From positions 1-64,000 of the forward strand of contig JACKHV010000008.1 of assembly GCA_020638835.1 (NCBI GenBank): a DNA stretch of 64,000 nucleotides. Reading direction: 5' to 3'. Shown one piece after another: positions 38,605 to 47,941 of this stretch. Both the position numbers and the translations under genes were made by a program. Source of the stretch: Planctomycetota bacterium (lineage in GTDB: Bacteria; Planctomycetota; UBA1135; GCA-002686595). Every line of letters starts with the position of its first letter. The first letter of the stretch is position 1. The notes beneath the pieces were generated by a model. It was not told where the DNA came from, ran no database searches, and saw only the letters and a program-made list of their open reading frames with translations.

Positions 38605-38849
38605 AGAGTTTCCTGTTTTATGAATTATTCAGCGCTCCGCACTGACCGCGCCGCGTGAGCGACGGATCGAGTCCAGAGCACCTGCTCGCACATTTGCTCG
38701 AGGGTCATCCTTGTTTTCAAAGAACTTGGGCCTCCTGGCGCGGCGCCCCACGCGGGGACCGTCCCCCTCTTCGAGGGGGCTGCCGAGGTAGCCTCTGTTC
38801 GTCGTTTTCACCCTGCGCGCCGCGTGCTGCCTCGCGCTTGGGAGGCGGA
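38605..38849 (-). promoter_or_regulatory. rRNA leader with boxA-like element and 5' processing stem
   Basis: 245 nt between the promoter and mature 16S. It contains CTTTGAAAACAAGG on the minus strand (38709-38722), the same 14-mer found before 23S, and the stem half 38683-38710 that pairs with 36963-36990. A G/C-rich hairpin (CCCCCTC/GAGGGGG near 38764-38780) precedes them. No coding frame was accepted. Confidence 0.65.
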
Positions 38850-38877
38850 ATGATAGGCGAACAGCGCCCTGCGTCAA
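38850..38877 (-). promoter_or_regulatory. rRNA operon promoter
   Basis: Minus strand: TTGACG (38872-38877), 16-bp spacer, TATCAT (38850-38855), a near-consensus sigma70 promoter and one of the best in the window. It lies ~250 bp before 16S. Confidence 0.75.
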
Positions 38878-38930
38878 CGGCCACCCGAGAATTTCCCCCG
38901 CCGCCGCCCCTCCCGAGCGCCAAGGCACTG

Positions 38931-39404
38931 TAGATGCAAGACTTAGGTGCGTCGCCTTTCTGCGAAGGGGGCCTGGATCCGGGTTCGCTCGAGGCCCTGG
39001 CGCCCCACAGTGCGGGCACTCTCATGGCCCGTGCGGCGCCTCGCGTGCGCGCACTTGCTCTCGGGGTGCTTCGTGGTGCCGTCCGAGCGCCCTCGCGCGC
39101 CGCTCCGAGCTCCCTCCCGTTCCCTTCCTGCTCCCCTGGCGAACTCGCGTCGCCGGCTCTCTCCGTCGAGCGCGTGGGGCCTCCACCCCGCCCCGAGCTC
39201 GGCGATGCCGCCCGAAGCGCTAGCGCTCGTCCCGGAGCGAAGCGTCGAATTCGGGCCCCATTCGGAGAATGGGGCCCGTTCTCGATGTCCGATCGCTGAA
39301 CTCCTCGCCGCCGTGGACGCTCCTCCCGCAACGCGGCGCGGGGCCGCCGCCCCACCGGACGACGGCCCCGCACCGCGAGCCGGAACAGAGTGACGCCGAT
39401 CCGC
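38931..39404. other. Intergenic region between rRNA promoter and L,D-transpeptidase gene
   Basis: 474 bp. It holds the hairpin at 39252-39278. Open frames across it have scrambled, Arg/Ala/Pro/Ser-rich translations, so no gene is called. Confidence 0.5.
39252..39278 (-). terminator. Hairpin downstream of the L,D-transpeptidase gene
   Basis: Perfect 12-bp stem CGGGCCCCATTC / GAATGGGGCCCG with loop GGA. It is 126 bp after the stop at 39405 and lacks a clear T run in the minus-strand direction. Confidence 0.5.
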
Positions 39405-40784
39405 TCAGGGCAGCACGTCGATCTCCGCGCCCTGGGGCAGGATCTCGAACAGCCGCTCCACGTCCTCGTTGCGCAGGCGGATGCACCCGTCGCTCGCCGC
39501 CGTTCCGATCGATTCGGGTTCCTTCGTCCCGTGGAAGCCGTAGCTCTGTCTTCCGTCCCAAGTGATCCAGCGCGTGCCCAGAGGGTTCTCCGGATCCCCG
39601 AAGGGCACAGGCTTGTGGGCGGGGCGCATCCAAGCGGGGTTCTCCTGCTTGGCGCCGACACGGTACTTCCCGGGCGGCGTCTCGTGGCCTTCGCGACCGA
39701 CGGCACAGCGCCACGCGGCGGCCACTTCGTCTCCGTGCAGGTAGAGCACCCAGCGCGCGCCGATGTACGCCTCCACGCGCACCGGGTCCGTCGGGATGCG
39801 CAGCACCTGGTCGGGCTGCAAGTAGCCGCTCACCTGGTTCACGGCCTGGATCAAACCCGTGCAGATCTGCATCTCCGGCCGTTCCGCGATGATCCGCTTG
39901 CGGATCACCGTCAGGCTGTCCCCGGGCTGCACGGTCACCTCGAAGGAGGGCCAGTCGCCGCGGCGGCTCCAGCGGTGTTGCGCCTGCGCCTCGTCGAGGT
40001 GGGTCGCCCAGCTCGCGAGAGCCTCCTGATCCGGCGCCCACGGCGCGCGCAGCTCCTCGCGCAGCAGCTGCGAGTAGCCCTCCGCCGCCGTGCGGAACTG
40101 CGCCGCGAAGCGCGCCTGGTCCGCCTCGCGCTGCAGGACGCCGAGCCGCGTGCCGAGCAGCAGCGGATTGCCGTGCAAGCTCGCCGCGGCGGGCTGCGGG
40201 CGGCTCGTCGGGCCCACGGCGGAGCGCAGGAAGGCGAGCTCCTCGCTGGTCACCTGGCGCGCGTCGGTCAGCTGCTCGAGGGCCTTCGCGGCGGCGTCGT
40301 TCTGCCCGATCACCACGCTGGCGAGCGCGTAGAGCAGCCGCCGGCGCTCCTCGTCGATGCCGCTGTCCGCGTCCAGCAAGGCCTGGATGCCCTGGAGGTC
40401 GTGCAACATCATCCGGCCCTGCTCGACCAGCTCGCCGCGGCGGGCGCCCAGGTCGAGCTGCATCCCCGCTGCGCCGGCGTCCCGCCCCTGGCCACCGGCG
40501 GGGCGCTCGACGGGTGCGCTCGTGGACGAATCGACCACCGGCGGCGGCGCGACGACGGGCTTCACCGCGGGCGGCGTCTGTCGATCCTCGCGGTCGGCCC
40601 CGGGGCCGGGGACCTTCGTCGCGTCGCCCGAGCCCGGTTCGGTCGGTCGGGGCGCCACCGGGATCATCTGGTGGACCTCGGCCGTCTCCTCGGCCGGGTT
40701 CCCCGCGCCTTCCACGGTGCCGAAGTGCGTCCATCCGTACCACGCGAGGCCGCCCACCAGGGCCAGCAGGATCATCACGCGCAT
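39405..40784 (-). CDS. L,D-transpeptidase (YkuD) with LysM domain
   Basis: 459 residues. One N-terminal membrane helix (residues 3-18), a Pro-rich linker, a helical middle part and a LysM-type segment (F-E-V-T-V-Q-P-G-D-S-L-T-V near 280, ending L-R-I-P). The C-terminal YkuD domain carries catalytic Cys434 in S-D-G-C-I-R-L-R-N and His418 in F-H-G-T. It makes 3-3 peptidoglycan crosslinks or anchors proteins to the wall from the periplasmic face. This is evidence of a wall-modifying system in the organism. Monocistronic. Confidence 0.92.
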   Translation of the reverse strand: MRVMILLALVGGLAWYGWTHFGTVEGAGNPAEETAEVHQMIPVAPRPTEPGSGDATKVPGPGADREDRQTPPAVKPVVAPPPVVDSSTSAPVERPAGGQGRDAGAAGMQLDLGARRGELVEQGRMMLHDLQGIQALLDADSGIDEERRRLLYALASVVIGQNDAAAKALEQLTDARQVTSEELAFLRSAVGPTSRPQPAAASLHGNPLLLGTRLGVLQREADQARFAAQFRTAAEGYSQLLREELRAPWAPDQEALASWATHLDEAQAQHRWSRRGDWPSFEVTVQPGDSLTVIRKRIIAERPEMQICTGLIQAVNQVSGYLQPDQVLRIPTDPVRVEAYIGARWVLYLHGDEVAAAWRCAVGREGHETPPGKYRVGAKQENPAWMRPAHKPVPFGDPENPLGTRWITWDGRQSYGFHGTKEPESIGTAASDGCIRLRNEDVERLFEILPQGAEIDVLP

Positions 40785-41154
40785 CCCAGCTCCGTTCTCG
40801 TTTCGATCGTCATCGTTCGTCCCTCTCGAGGCCGAATTCGGCCGGTTTCAGGGCGATGATAGCCACGGCGAAGTGGCGATCGAAGCGCGGAGCGAGAACT
40901 CCGTCCGTCCGTTGCGGCGTCGAATCGGGAGGTCCCGACGAGCGCGCGGAGGGAGAGGTTGGGGGCGTCCAGCGTTGCCGCTTCCGGTGGACCCGGAACC
41001 TACTGGTTCCAGGTGGGCCCGACTCGCGCTGAGGGGCTGCCTCGCGTCGAGGAATGGACCCTAGGTGTTGTTGTTCGGCTCTGGGATCACAGCGGATTCG
41101 CCTGCGACGCCAGACACCCCGCAAGGAAGGTACCACCCACCGCCGCGACCGAGC
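40785..41154. other. Intergenic region, no gene seen
   Basis: 370 bp between the L,D-transpeptidase start and the ileS terminator. No plausible coding frame with a start signal was found. It should include the L,D-transpeptidase promoter, which I could not place. Confidence 0.45.
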
Positions 41155-41203
41155 CACGAAAAACGAGCCGGTGGGAACCCCGCGCGGGGTGCCCACCGGC
41201 TCG
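41155..41203 (-). terminator. Intrinsic terminator of ileS
   Basis: 12-bp outer stem CGAGCCGGTGGG / CCCACCGGCTCG (41164-41175, 41192-41203) enclosing a CCCCGC/GCGGGG inner stem. On the minus strand it is followed by TTTTTCGTGG. It begins about 27 bp after the ileS stop. Confidence 0.9.
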
Positions 41204-41230
41204 CGATCGTGGCGCGTCGCGGCGTCGCGC

Positions 41231-44200
41231 TCAGGCTCGCGCGAGCGAGACGCGCAGCAGCTCGCCGTCGCCGAGCTCACACTCGCTCCACTCCGTACCG
41301 GGCAGTGCGTCCTTCGAGATCTGCCACGCTTCCGCGAGCGTCTCCGCCGCGATGAAGTCGCCGTGCTCCAGGAGCGCCCGTCCGAGCTGCTCGCCGCGCG
41401 CGTCGAGGTTCAGGCGGATGCGGTCGTCGATCGCGAGCCCGGCCTGCTTGCGCAAGCCGTTCAAGCGATTCACGGCCTCCCGGGCCAGGCCTTCGCGCAG
41501 CAGCGCGTCGTCGAGTTCCGTGTCGAGGAACACGATCATGCGGCCGTCGGCCTCGACGTCGAAGTCCGCGCGGCTCTCCACGCTGACGTCGACGTCCGCG
41601 GCCGTCAGCTCGACCGTCTCGCCCTCGAGCTCGAGCGTCACGCTGCCGCCCGAGCGCAGCGCGGCGATGCGGTCCGGCTCCAGCTCTCCGATCGCGGCCG
41701 CGGCGGCCTTCATCTGCTTTCCGAGCCGCTTCCCGAGCGTCTTGAAGTTCGCCTTCGCGCGCAGCGTGCAGAGCTGCCCGTCGTCCGCGTCGAGGCTGCC
41801 CCAGCTCTTGATGTTCAGCTCGTCGAGCACGAGCTCCGACGCGAATCCGCTGCGCAGCAGCTCGAGGGTCTCGGGATCGGACGCCCGCAGGTGGATCGCC
41901 CGCAGCGGCTGACGCACGCGCAGGTTGTTGCGCTCCCGCAGCGCGCGCCCCATCTCGACGACGCGCTCGACGACGCGCATGCTCGCCTCGAGGCGCTCGT
42001 CGCGTACCAACTCGTCGGCGACGGGCAGGAACTGCGCGTGCACGGACTCGTCGCCGGGTTGCAGGCGTTCCCAGAGCATCTCGGCGAGGAAGGGCGCCGC
42101 GGGCGCGATGAGCAGCGCCACCGTGCGCAGCGCGCCGTGCAGCGTCGCGTAGGCGCTCTGCTTGTCCGGCCCCGCGCCGCCCTTCCAGAAGCGGCGGCGG
42201 TTGCGGCGGATGTACCAGTTCGACAGCTCGTCGACGACGAAGCCCTCGACGGCACGGCACGCTCCGGAGAGGTCGTACTCCGACATCCGCGCGCGCACTT
42301 CGCCCACGAGGCTCTCGCTGCGGCTGGCGAGCCAGCGGTCGATCTCCGGACGCTCCGCGACGCGCGGAATCGCCGCGTCACGGGGCCGGAAGCCGTCGAT
42401 GCGCGCGTAGTCCGCCAGGAAGCGGTAGGAGTTGATCAGCGTTCCGAGGAAGCGTCGACGCACCTCGAGGACGCCCTCCATGTCGAAGCGCTTGGGCAGC
42501 CACGGCGCGCCGCTGGACAGCATGTACCAGCGCACCGCGTCGATGCCGTGCGCCTTCACCGCTTCCCACGGATCGACGATGTTGCCGAGCCGCTTCGACA
42601 TCTTGACCCCGTCCTTGTCGAGCACGAGGCCGTTCACGACGCAGTTCTGGTAGACGACGCCTTTCGGCAGCTCGGGCGCGTCCTCGGCCACGAACGCCCC
42701 CACCGCCAGCAGCGAGTAGAACCACCCGCGCGTCTGGTCGAGGCCCTCGGCGATGAAGTCCGCCGGGAACTGGTCCGCGAGCCGCGACTGCGAGTCGCCG
42801 AAAGGCCAGTGGTGCTGCGCGTACGGCATCGAGCCCGAGTCGAACCAGCAGTCCACGACGGACTTGGTGCGCACCATCGTCCCGCCGCACTCCTCGCACG
42901 CGAAGCGCAGCTGGTCGATCGACGGCTTGTGGTTGTCGAAGCCGTCCGGCAGGCCGCCCGCCGCCGCGCGCATCTCCTCCACCGAGCCGAGCGCGCGCTG
43001 GTGCGTGTCGTCGCGGTCGCAGACCCAGAACGGCAGCGGCGTGCCCCAGTAGCGCTCGCGCGAGATGTTCCAGTCGATGTTGTTCTCGAGCCAGTCGCTG
43101 AAGCGCTTCTCGCCGACTTCCGGCGGCACCCAGTTGCAGCGGCGGTTGTACTCGATCATCCGGTCCTTGTAGGACGTCGTGCGGATGTACCAGGCGGGCG
43201 TCGCGTAGTAGAAGAGCGGCGTGTCGCAGCGCCAGCAGTGCGGATAGCTGTGGTTCTCGCGCGCCTTCTTGAACATCAGGCCGCGCTGCTTGAGGTCCTC
43301 CATCAGCGCGTCGTCGGCGTCCTTGAAGAAGGTGCCGGCGGGGACCGGGCCGAAGTCGGCGACGAAGCGCCCTTCCGCGCCCACGGCCTGCGCGACGGGC
43401 AGGTCGTTCTCGTTCGCGGTGGTCCAGTCGTCGGCGCCGTAGCTCGGCGCCTGGTGCACGATGCCCGTTCCGTCCTCGGTGCTGACGTAGTCGGCGGGAA
43501 CGACGGTCCAACGCAGCGCGGGGTCGGGTTCCCACGCGCCGGGTTCGACGTCCGTCACCGGGTGGTCGAAGAGCGGGTGGTACGAGGTGCCGACGAGGTC
43601 GACGCCCTGGCAGCGCTCGAGCTCTTCGAAGTCGCCGAGCACGGCCTGTGCGCGCGCCGCGGCGATCCAGACGCGCTCGTAGCCGGCGCTGCCCGCCTCT
43701 TCGCCCTTCGCCACGGGCAGCGCGACGCGCGCCAGCACGTACTCCACGCGCGGATGCACGGCGAGCGCGACGTTCGACGGCAAGGTCCACGGCGTGGTCG
43801 TCCACGCCAGCAAGCTGATCGCTTCGCCGCCGTCCTCCGCGTCGACGCGGAAGCGCACGGTCACGCTCGGGTCGAGCAGGTCGCGGTAGACGCCGGGCTG
43901 GCCGATCTCGTGGGACGAGAGGCCCGTGCCGCAGCGCCCGCAGTACGGGACGACGCGCTTGCCCTGGTAGACGAGCCCCGCGCGGTGGAAGCGCGCGAGG
44001 ATGTTCCAGACGGACTCGACGTAGCGCTCGTCGTAGGTCACGTACGGGTCGTCGTAGTCGAGCCAGAATCCGATGCGCTCGGAGATCCGTTCCCACTCCT
44101 CGCGGTACTTCCAGACCGACTCACGGCACTTCGCGTTGAACTCGGCGACGCCGTACTCCTCGATCTGCGGCTTTCCGGAGATCCCGAGCGACTTCTCGAC

Positions 44201-44518
44201 CTCCAGCTCGACGGGCAGGCCGTGCGTGTCCCAGCCCGCCTTGCGGTCGACGCGCTTGCCCAGCATCGTCTGGTAGCGACAGACGGTGTCCTTGATCGTC
44301 CGCGCCATCACGTGGTGGATGCCCGGGCGACCGTTCGCGGTCGGCGGGCCTTCCCAGAACACGAAGGGCGGCGCGTCCTTGCGCGCGGCCTGCACCTCGC
44401 GGAACACGTCGCGGCTGCGCCAGGCGTCCAGGACTTCGAGTTCGGCGGCGTCGGGATCGGACGCGATCGCGTCGGCGAGGGGCCCGAAGAGCCCGGGCTG
44501 GCTGGTCTTGGAGTCCAT
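41231..44518 (-). CDS. ileS: Isoleucyl-tRNA synthetase, type 2 (eukaryote-like)
   Basis: 1,095 residues, longer than the ~930 of type 1 IleRS. Class I signature G-I-H-H-V at 66-70. The K-M-S-K-R loop at 639-643 has Arg where type 1 has Ser. A full CP1 editing domain (T-T-T-P-W-T-L-P-S-N; D-D-W-T-T-A-N-E-N-D-L-P) hydrolyses Val-tRNA-Ile. Type 2 IleRS forms resist mupirocin. The C-terminal anticodon-binding region begins with S-N-W-Y-I-R-R-N-R-R-R-F-W. The start is the ATG at 44516-44518. It is divergent from the HlyD/ABC exporter and ends at a clear terminator. Confidence 0.96.
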   Translation of the reverse strand: MDSKTSQPGLFGPLADAIASDPDAAELEVLDAWRSRDVFREVQAARKDAPPFVFWEGPPTANGRPGIHHVMARTIKDTVCRYQTMLGKRVDRKAGWDTHGLPVELEVEKSLGISGKPQIEEYGVAEFNAKCRESVWKYREEWERISERIGFWLDYDDPYVTYDERYVESVWNILARFHRAGLVYQGKRVVPYCGRCGTGLSSHEIGQPGVYRDLLDPSVTVRFRVDAEDGGEAISLLAWTTTPWTLPSNVALAVHPRVEYVLARVALPVAKGEEAGSAGYERVWIAAARAQAVLGDFEELERCQGVDLVGTSYHPLFDHPVTDVEPGAWEPDPALRWTVVPADYVSTEDGTGIVHQAPSYGADDWTTANENDLPVAQAVGAEGRFVADFGPVPAGTFFKDADDALMEDLKQRGLMFKKARENHSYPHCWRCDTPLFYYATPAWYIRTTSYKDRMIEYNRRCNWVPPEVGEKRFSDWLENNIDWNISRERYWGTPLPFWVCDRDDTHQRALGSVEEMRAAAGGLPDGFDNHKPSIDQLRFACEECGGTMVRTKSVVDCWFDSGSMPYAQHHWPFGDSQSRLADQFPADFIAEGLDQTRGWFYSLLAVGAFVAEDAPELPKGVVYQNCVVNGLVLDKDGVKMSKRLGNIVDPWEAVKAHGIDAVRWYMLSSGAPWLPKRFDMEGVLEVRRRFLGTLINSYRFLADYARIDGFRPRDAAIPRVAERPEIDRWLASRSESLVGEVRARMSEYDLSGACRAVEGFVVDELSNWYIRRNRRRFWKGGAGPDKQSAYATLHGALRTVALLIAPAAPFLAEMLWERLQPGDESVHAQFLPVADELVRDERLEASMRVVERVVEMGRALRERNNLRVRQPLRAIHLRASDPETLELLRSGFASELVLDELNIKSWGSLDADDGQLCTLRAKANFKTLGKRLGKQMKAAAAAIGELEPDRIAALRSGGSVTLELEGETVELTAADVDVSVESRADFDVEADGRMIVFLDTELDDALLREGLAREAVNRLNGLRKQAGLAIDDRIRLNLDARGEQLGRALLEHGDFIAAETLAEAWQISKDALPGTEWSECELGDGELLRVSLARA

Positions 44519-44639
44519 CGTGCGCGTGTTCTACCACGGCAACGCGCGGATTGCCCGAAGGCCGCCCCAGCTCCGCGCCTTGCTCCGCGCGGGCGGGATG
44601 TGTTCCACTCGCGCCTCCGCCCCTCTCACCGGGATCGAC

Positions 44640-45770
44640 ATGCGCTCGCGGCTCATCATCGTCATCGTCCTCGTCGCCGGCTTGCTGGTGATGCTGTTCC
44701 GCAGCCAGCAGCGGCCTTTCCCCTACGAGGTGTCCGGCTTCGTCGAAGCCCACGAGATCCGCGTCGGTTCGCGCGTCGGCGGTCGCGTGGCGGAGGTCGC
44801 CGTCGAGGAGGGCCAGACGGTCGAGGCCGGCGCGCTGCTCCTGCGCTTCGAGTCCTACGACCTGGGCGAGCAGCGCGCGGAGGCGGTCGCGAGGCTCGCC
44901 GAGGCCCGCGCGCAGCACGAGTTGCTCGCCGCCGGATTCCGCGAGGAGGACGTCGCACAGGCGCAGGCGCTGCGCGATCAACGCGCCGCGCGCCTCGAAG
45001 AGCTGGTCAATGGCCCGCGCGCCCAGGAGCTCGAAGCGGCGCGCGCGATCGTCGAGCGCTCGGAAGCCGAGATCCGTCTCGCCGAGCTCGAGCAGGAACG
45101 CGCGCGGCAGCTGGCCGACCAAGACTTCGCGAGCAAGCAGACGCTCGACTCGGCGATCGCGCAGCTCGCGGTCGCGCGCGCGGAGCTGCGCAGACACGCC
45201 GCCGAGCTGAACGAGCTGGAGGAAGGGACGCGCGCCGAGTGGATCGACAGCGCGCAGGCCGAGCTCGCCGAGAGCGACGCCGCCTTGAGCCTGAAGCAGG
45301 CTGGCTACCGCGCGCAGGAGGTCACCGCCGCGCGCGCCGCGGTGGATGCCGCGGAATCCGCCGTCGCCGCGATCGACCGTCGCCTGGAAGAGCTCGAGGT
45401 CCGCTCCCCCGCGCGAGGCATCGTGCAAGCCGTCCGCCTGCGACCCGGCGACCTCGTCGCGCCCGGCGCCCCCGCGCTGACCGTGCAGGACGACTCGGAG
45501 CTGTGGGTCCGCGCCTACGTGCCGCAGGGCATGCTCGCCGTCCGCAACGGCCAAGCGGTCGAAGTACGCGTCGACGCCTACCCGGAACGCGTCTTCCACG
45601 GCCGCATCGGGTTCATCTCGAGCCGCGCCGAGTTCACGCCGCGCAACGTGCAGACGCCCGAAGAGCGCGCGAAGCAGGTCTTCCGCATCAAGGTCTACCT
45701 CGAGGACGGACGCGGCGTGCTCCTGCCGGGAATGAGCGCGGACGTGCGCCTCGGCGACGCTGCGCAGTGA
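44640..45770 (+). CDS. HlyD-type membrane fusion protein of an ABC exporter
   Basis: 376 residues from the ATG at 44640. One N-terminal membrane helix (about residues 5-20), a lipoyl-like half (V-G-G-R-V-A-E-V-A-V-E-E-G-Q), a long Ala/Glu-rich coiled-coil hairpin and a return lipoyl half (V-R-S-P-A-R-G-I-V). A beta-barrel follows. It links an inner-membrane exporter with an outer-membrane channel. Its TGA overlaps the ATG of the ABC protein by one base, so both act as a unit. No TolC-like gene is nearby. Confidence 0.92.
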   Translation: MRSRLIIVIVLVAGLLVMLFRSQQRPFPYEVSGFVEAHEIRVGSRVGGRVAEVAVEEGQTVEAGALLLRFESYDLGEQRAEAVARLAEARAQHELLAAGFREEDVAQAQALRDQRAARLEELVNGPRAQELEAARAIVERSEAEIRLAELEQERARQLADQDFASKQTLDSAIAQLAVARAELRRHAAELNELEEGTRAEWIDSAQAELAESDAALSLKQAGYRAQEVTAARAAVDAAESAVAAIDRRLEELEVRSPARGIVQAVRLRPGDLVAPGAPALTVQDDSELWVRAYVPQGMLAVRNGQAVEVRVDAYPERVFHGRIGFISSRAEFTPRNVQTPEERAKQVFRIKVYLEDGRGVLLPGMSADVRLGDAAQ

Positions 45771-47926
45771 TGGCGAACGCCGGCGACTTCGTCATCGAGG
45801 CGCGGGACCTGACGCGTCGCTTCGGCGCGAAGACCGCCGTGGACCACGTCAGCCTGCGCGTGCGGCGCGGCGCGATCTTCGGGTTCCTCGGCCCGAACGG
45901 CAGCGGCAAGTCGACGCTGATCCGCATGCTGCTCGGGCTGATCGCGCCGAGCGCGGGCGAGGCGCGTGTGCTCGGACACGACGCGGTCAAGGACTCCGAG
46001 GCGGTCAAGCGGCGCATCGGCTACATGTCGCAGAGCTTCAGCCTCTACTCCGACCTGACCGTCGCGGAGAACCTCGAGTTCTACTCGCGCGTCTACGACA
46101 TCCCGGCGGATCGGCGCGCGCAGCAGATCGAGCGCGTCGTCGCGCTGACCGGCATCGGAGAGTACCTGGACTCGCTCGCCGGGACGCTGTCGGGCGGCTG
46201 GAAGCAACGACTCGCGCTCGCCTGCTCGCTGGTGCACGAACCCGAGCTGCTGTTCCTCGACGAACCGACGGCCGGCATCGACCCGGTCGCGCGGCGCGAG
46301 CTGTGGGACCTCTTGTTCGAGCTCGCGGCGAGCGGTGTCACGCTGTTCGTCACGACGCACTACATGGACGAGGCCGAGCGCTGCACGGACATCGGCTACA
46401 TCCACCTGTCGAAGCTGCTCGTGCTCGGTCGGCCGAGCGAGCTGAAGGCGCTGCCCGGCGTGACGCCGGAAGGCACGCGGCGCTGGGAGCTGCGCCACGA
46501 CCGCCCGGCCGAAGTCCTGCAGGACGTGCGTCGGTCAGGCGGCGTGCTCGACGCGACGCTGTTCGGCGAGACGCTGCACGTGCTGGCGCGGCGCGAGGTC
46601 TCCGCCGAGCGGCTCGAGTCCGCCGCGGGCGGCGAGGCGCGCGAGATCTCGCCGAGCCTCGAGGACGTCTTCGTGAGCCTCTCGCACGCGGCGACACGCG
46701 GCGAACTCGCGCTGCCCGAAGCGCCCGCGACGACGAAACCGCTGCCCCCCGCGCCTGCGCGCCCGGCCGCGCGCCGCCCGATGTCGGGCTTCGCCGCCAT
46801 CCTGCTCAAGGAGTTCCGGCACATCCTGCGCCAACCGTCGACCTTGCTCTTCGCGCTGCTGATCCCCGCGCTGCAGACGATCCTCTTCGGCTACGCGATC
46901 GAGACGCAGATCGAGAACATCCCGCTGGTGGTCTTCGACCTCGACGGGCACACGCACGCGAAGGAACTCGTCGAGGCCTTCGAGAACACGCGGACCTTTG
47001 CGCTCGAGGACTACGTGTTCGACGAAGAGTCCTTCGACGCCGCGCTGCGCTCGGGGAGCGCGAAGGTCGGACTGGTGATCCCGGCCGAGTACGGCGAGCA
47101 GCTCGACCGCGGCGAGGAGACGACGATCCAGGTGCTGATCGACGGCAGCGACTCGCAGGTCGCGACGACGGCGCTGAACACCGCCTCGCAGCTCGGCACG
47201 ACGATCTCGCGGGAACTCGCCTTCCAGCGCTTCGAGTCCGCGGAGAAGGTCCCCTCGCGTGACCAGAGCGGCGCGCTCGCGCTCCCCGTCGAGGTTCGCG
47301 CGCGGATGCTCTACAACCCCGACCTCGAGAGCCCGCGCTTCTTCGTCCCGGGCCTGGTCGGGATCATCCTGCAGGTCGTGCTGATGTTCCTGACGTCCTT
47401 CGCGATCGTGCGCGAGCGCGAGCGAGGGACCCTCGAGCAGCTGTTCGCGACGCCCGTCGGCCCCGGCGGCCTGTTGCTCGGCAAGCTCGTGCCGTACTTC
47501 CTGCTCGGCACGGCGGAGACGGTGCTGATCCTCGCCGTGATGGTCTTCCTGTTCGGCGTGCCGATCGCGGGCAGCCTGCCGCTGCTGCTCGGACTCTCGC
47601 TGCTCTTCATCCTGACGGCGCTCGCGCTCGGGCTGCTGATCTCCACGCTCGCCAAGACGCAGCTGGAGGCATTCCAGTACGCCTTCCTGGTCATGCTGCC
47701 GTCGGTGCTGCTCTCGGGCTTCATGTTCCCGCGCTCGGAGATGCCGGATCCGATCCGCTTGCTCTCCTACGCGATCCCCGTCACGCACTACATCGAGGTG
47801 CTGCGCGGCGTCGTGTTGCGGTCCGCCGACTTCACCGACCTGCTTCCGCACGTGCGCGGGATGGTCGCGTGCATGGTCTGCCTGCTGGGGCTCAGCGTGC
47901 TGCGGTTCCGCAAGCAGCTCGCTTGA
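45770..47926 (+). CDS. ABC exporter with fused ATPase and ABC-2 permease
   Basis: 718 residues. N-terminal ATPase with Walker A G-P-N-G-S-G-K-S at 41-48, signature L-S-G-G-W at 140-144 and Walker B L-F-L-D-E-P-T-A-G-I-D. A Pro/Ala linker (about 320-345) leads to an ABC-2 type permease (from M-S-G-F-A-A-I-L-L-K-E-F-R-H). The permease has one helix, a large periplasmic loop and five helices. Related to YhiH/RbbA-DrrB-like drug or lipid exporters. With the HlyD partner it forms a complete exporter; the substrate is unknown. ATPase and permease are usually separate genes; here they are one chain. Confidence 0.93.
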   Translation: MANAGDFVIEARDLTRRFGAKTAVDHVSLRVRRGAIFGFLGPNGSGKSTLIRMLLGLIAPSAGEARVLGHDAVKDSEAVKRRIGYMSQSFSLYSDLTVAENLEFYSRVYDIPADRRAQQIERVVALTGIGEYLDSLAGTLSGGWKQRLALACSLVHEPELLFLDEPTAGIDPVARRELWDLLFELAASGVTLFVTTHYMDEAERCTDIGYIHLSKLLVLGRPSELKALPGVTPEGTRRWELRHDRPAEVLQDVRRSGGVLDATLFGETLHVLARREVSAERLESAAGGEAREISPSLEDVFVSLSHAATRGELALPEAPATTKPLPPAPARPAARRPMSGFAAILLKEFRHILRQPSTLLFALLIPALQTILFGYAIETQIENIPLVVFDLDGHTHAKELVEAFENTRTFALEDYVFDEESFDAALRSGSAKVGLVIPAEYGEQLDRGEETTIQVLIDGSDSQVATTALNTASQLGTTISRELAFQRFESAEKVPSRDQSGALALPVEVRARMLYNPDLESPRFFVPGLVGIILQVVLMFLTSFAIVRERERGTLEQLFATPVGPGGLLLGKLVPYFLLGTAETVLILAVMVFLFGVPIAGSLPLLLGLSLLFILTALALGLLISTLAKTQLEAFQYAFLVMLPSVLLSGFMFPRSEMPDPIRLLSYAIPVTHYIEVLRGVVLRSADFTDLLPHVRGMVACMVCLLGLSVLRFRKQLA

Positions 47927-47941
47927 TCCGCATCGCGGCGA

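Noticed and set aside
38934..39299. 121-codon frame after the rRNA promoter
   Set aside because: No ribosome site and low-complexity translation rich in Arg, Pro, Ser and Ala; the hairpin at 39252 cuts its end.
41054..45769. Long open frame ahead of the ABC exporter, antisense to ileS
   Set aside because: It is the in-frame extension of the exporter through ileS antisense. The real start is the ATG at 45770.
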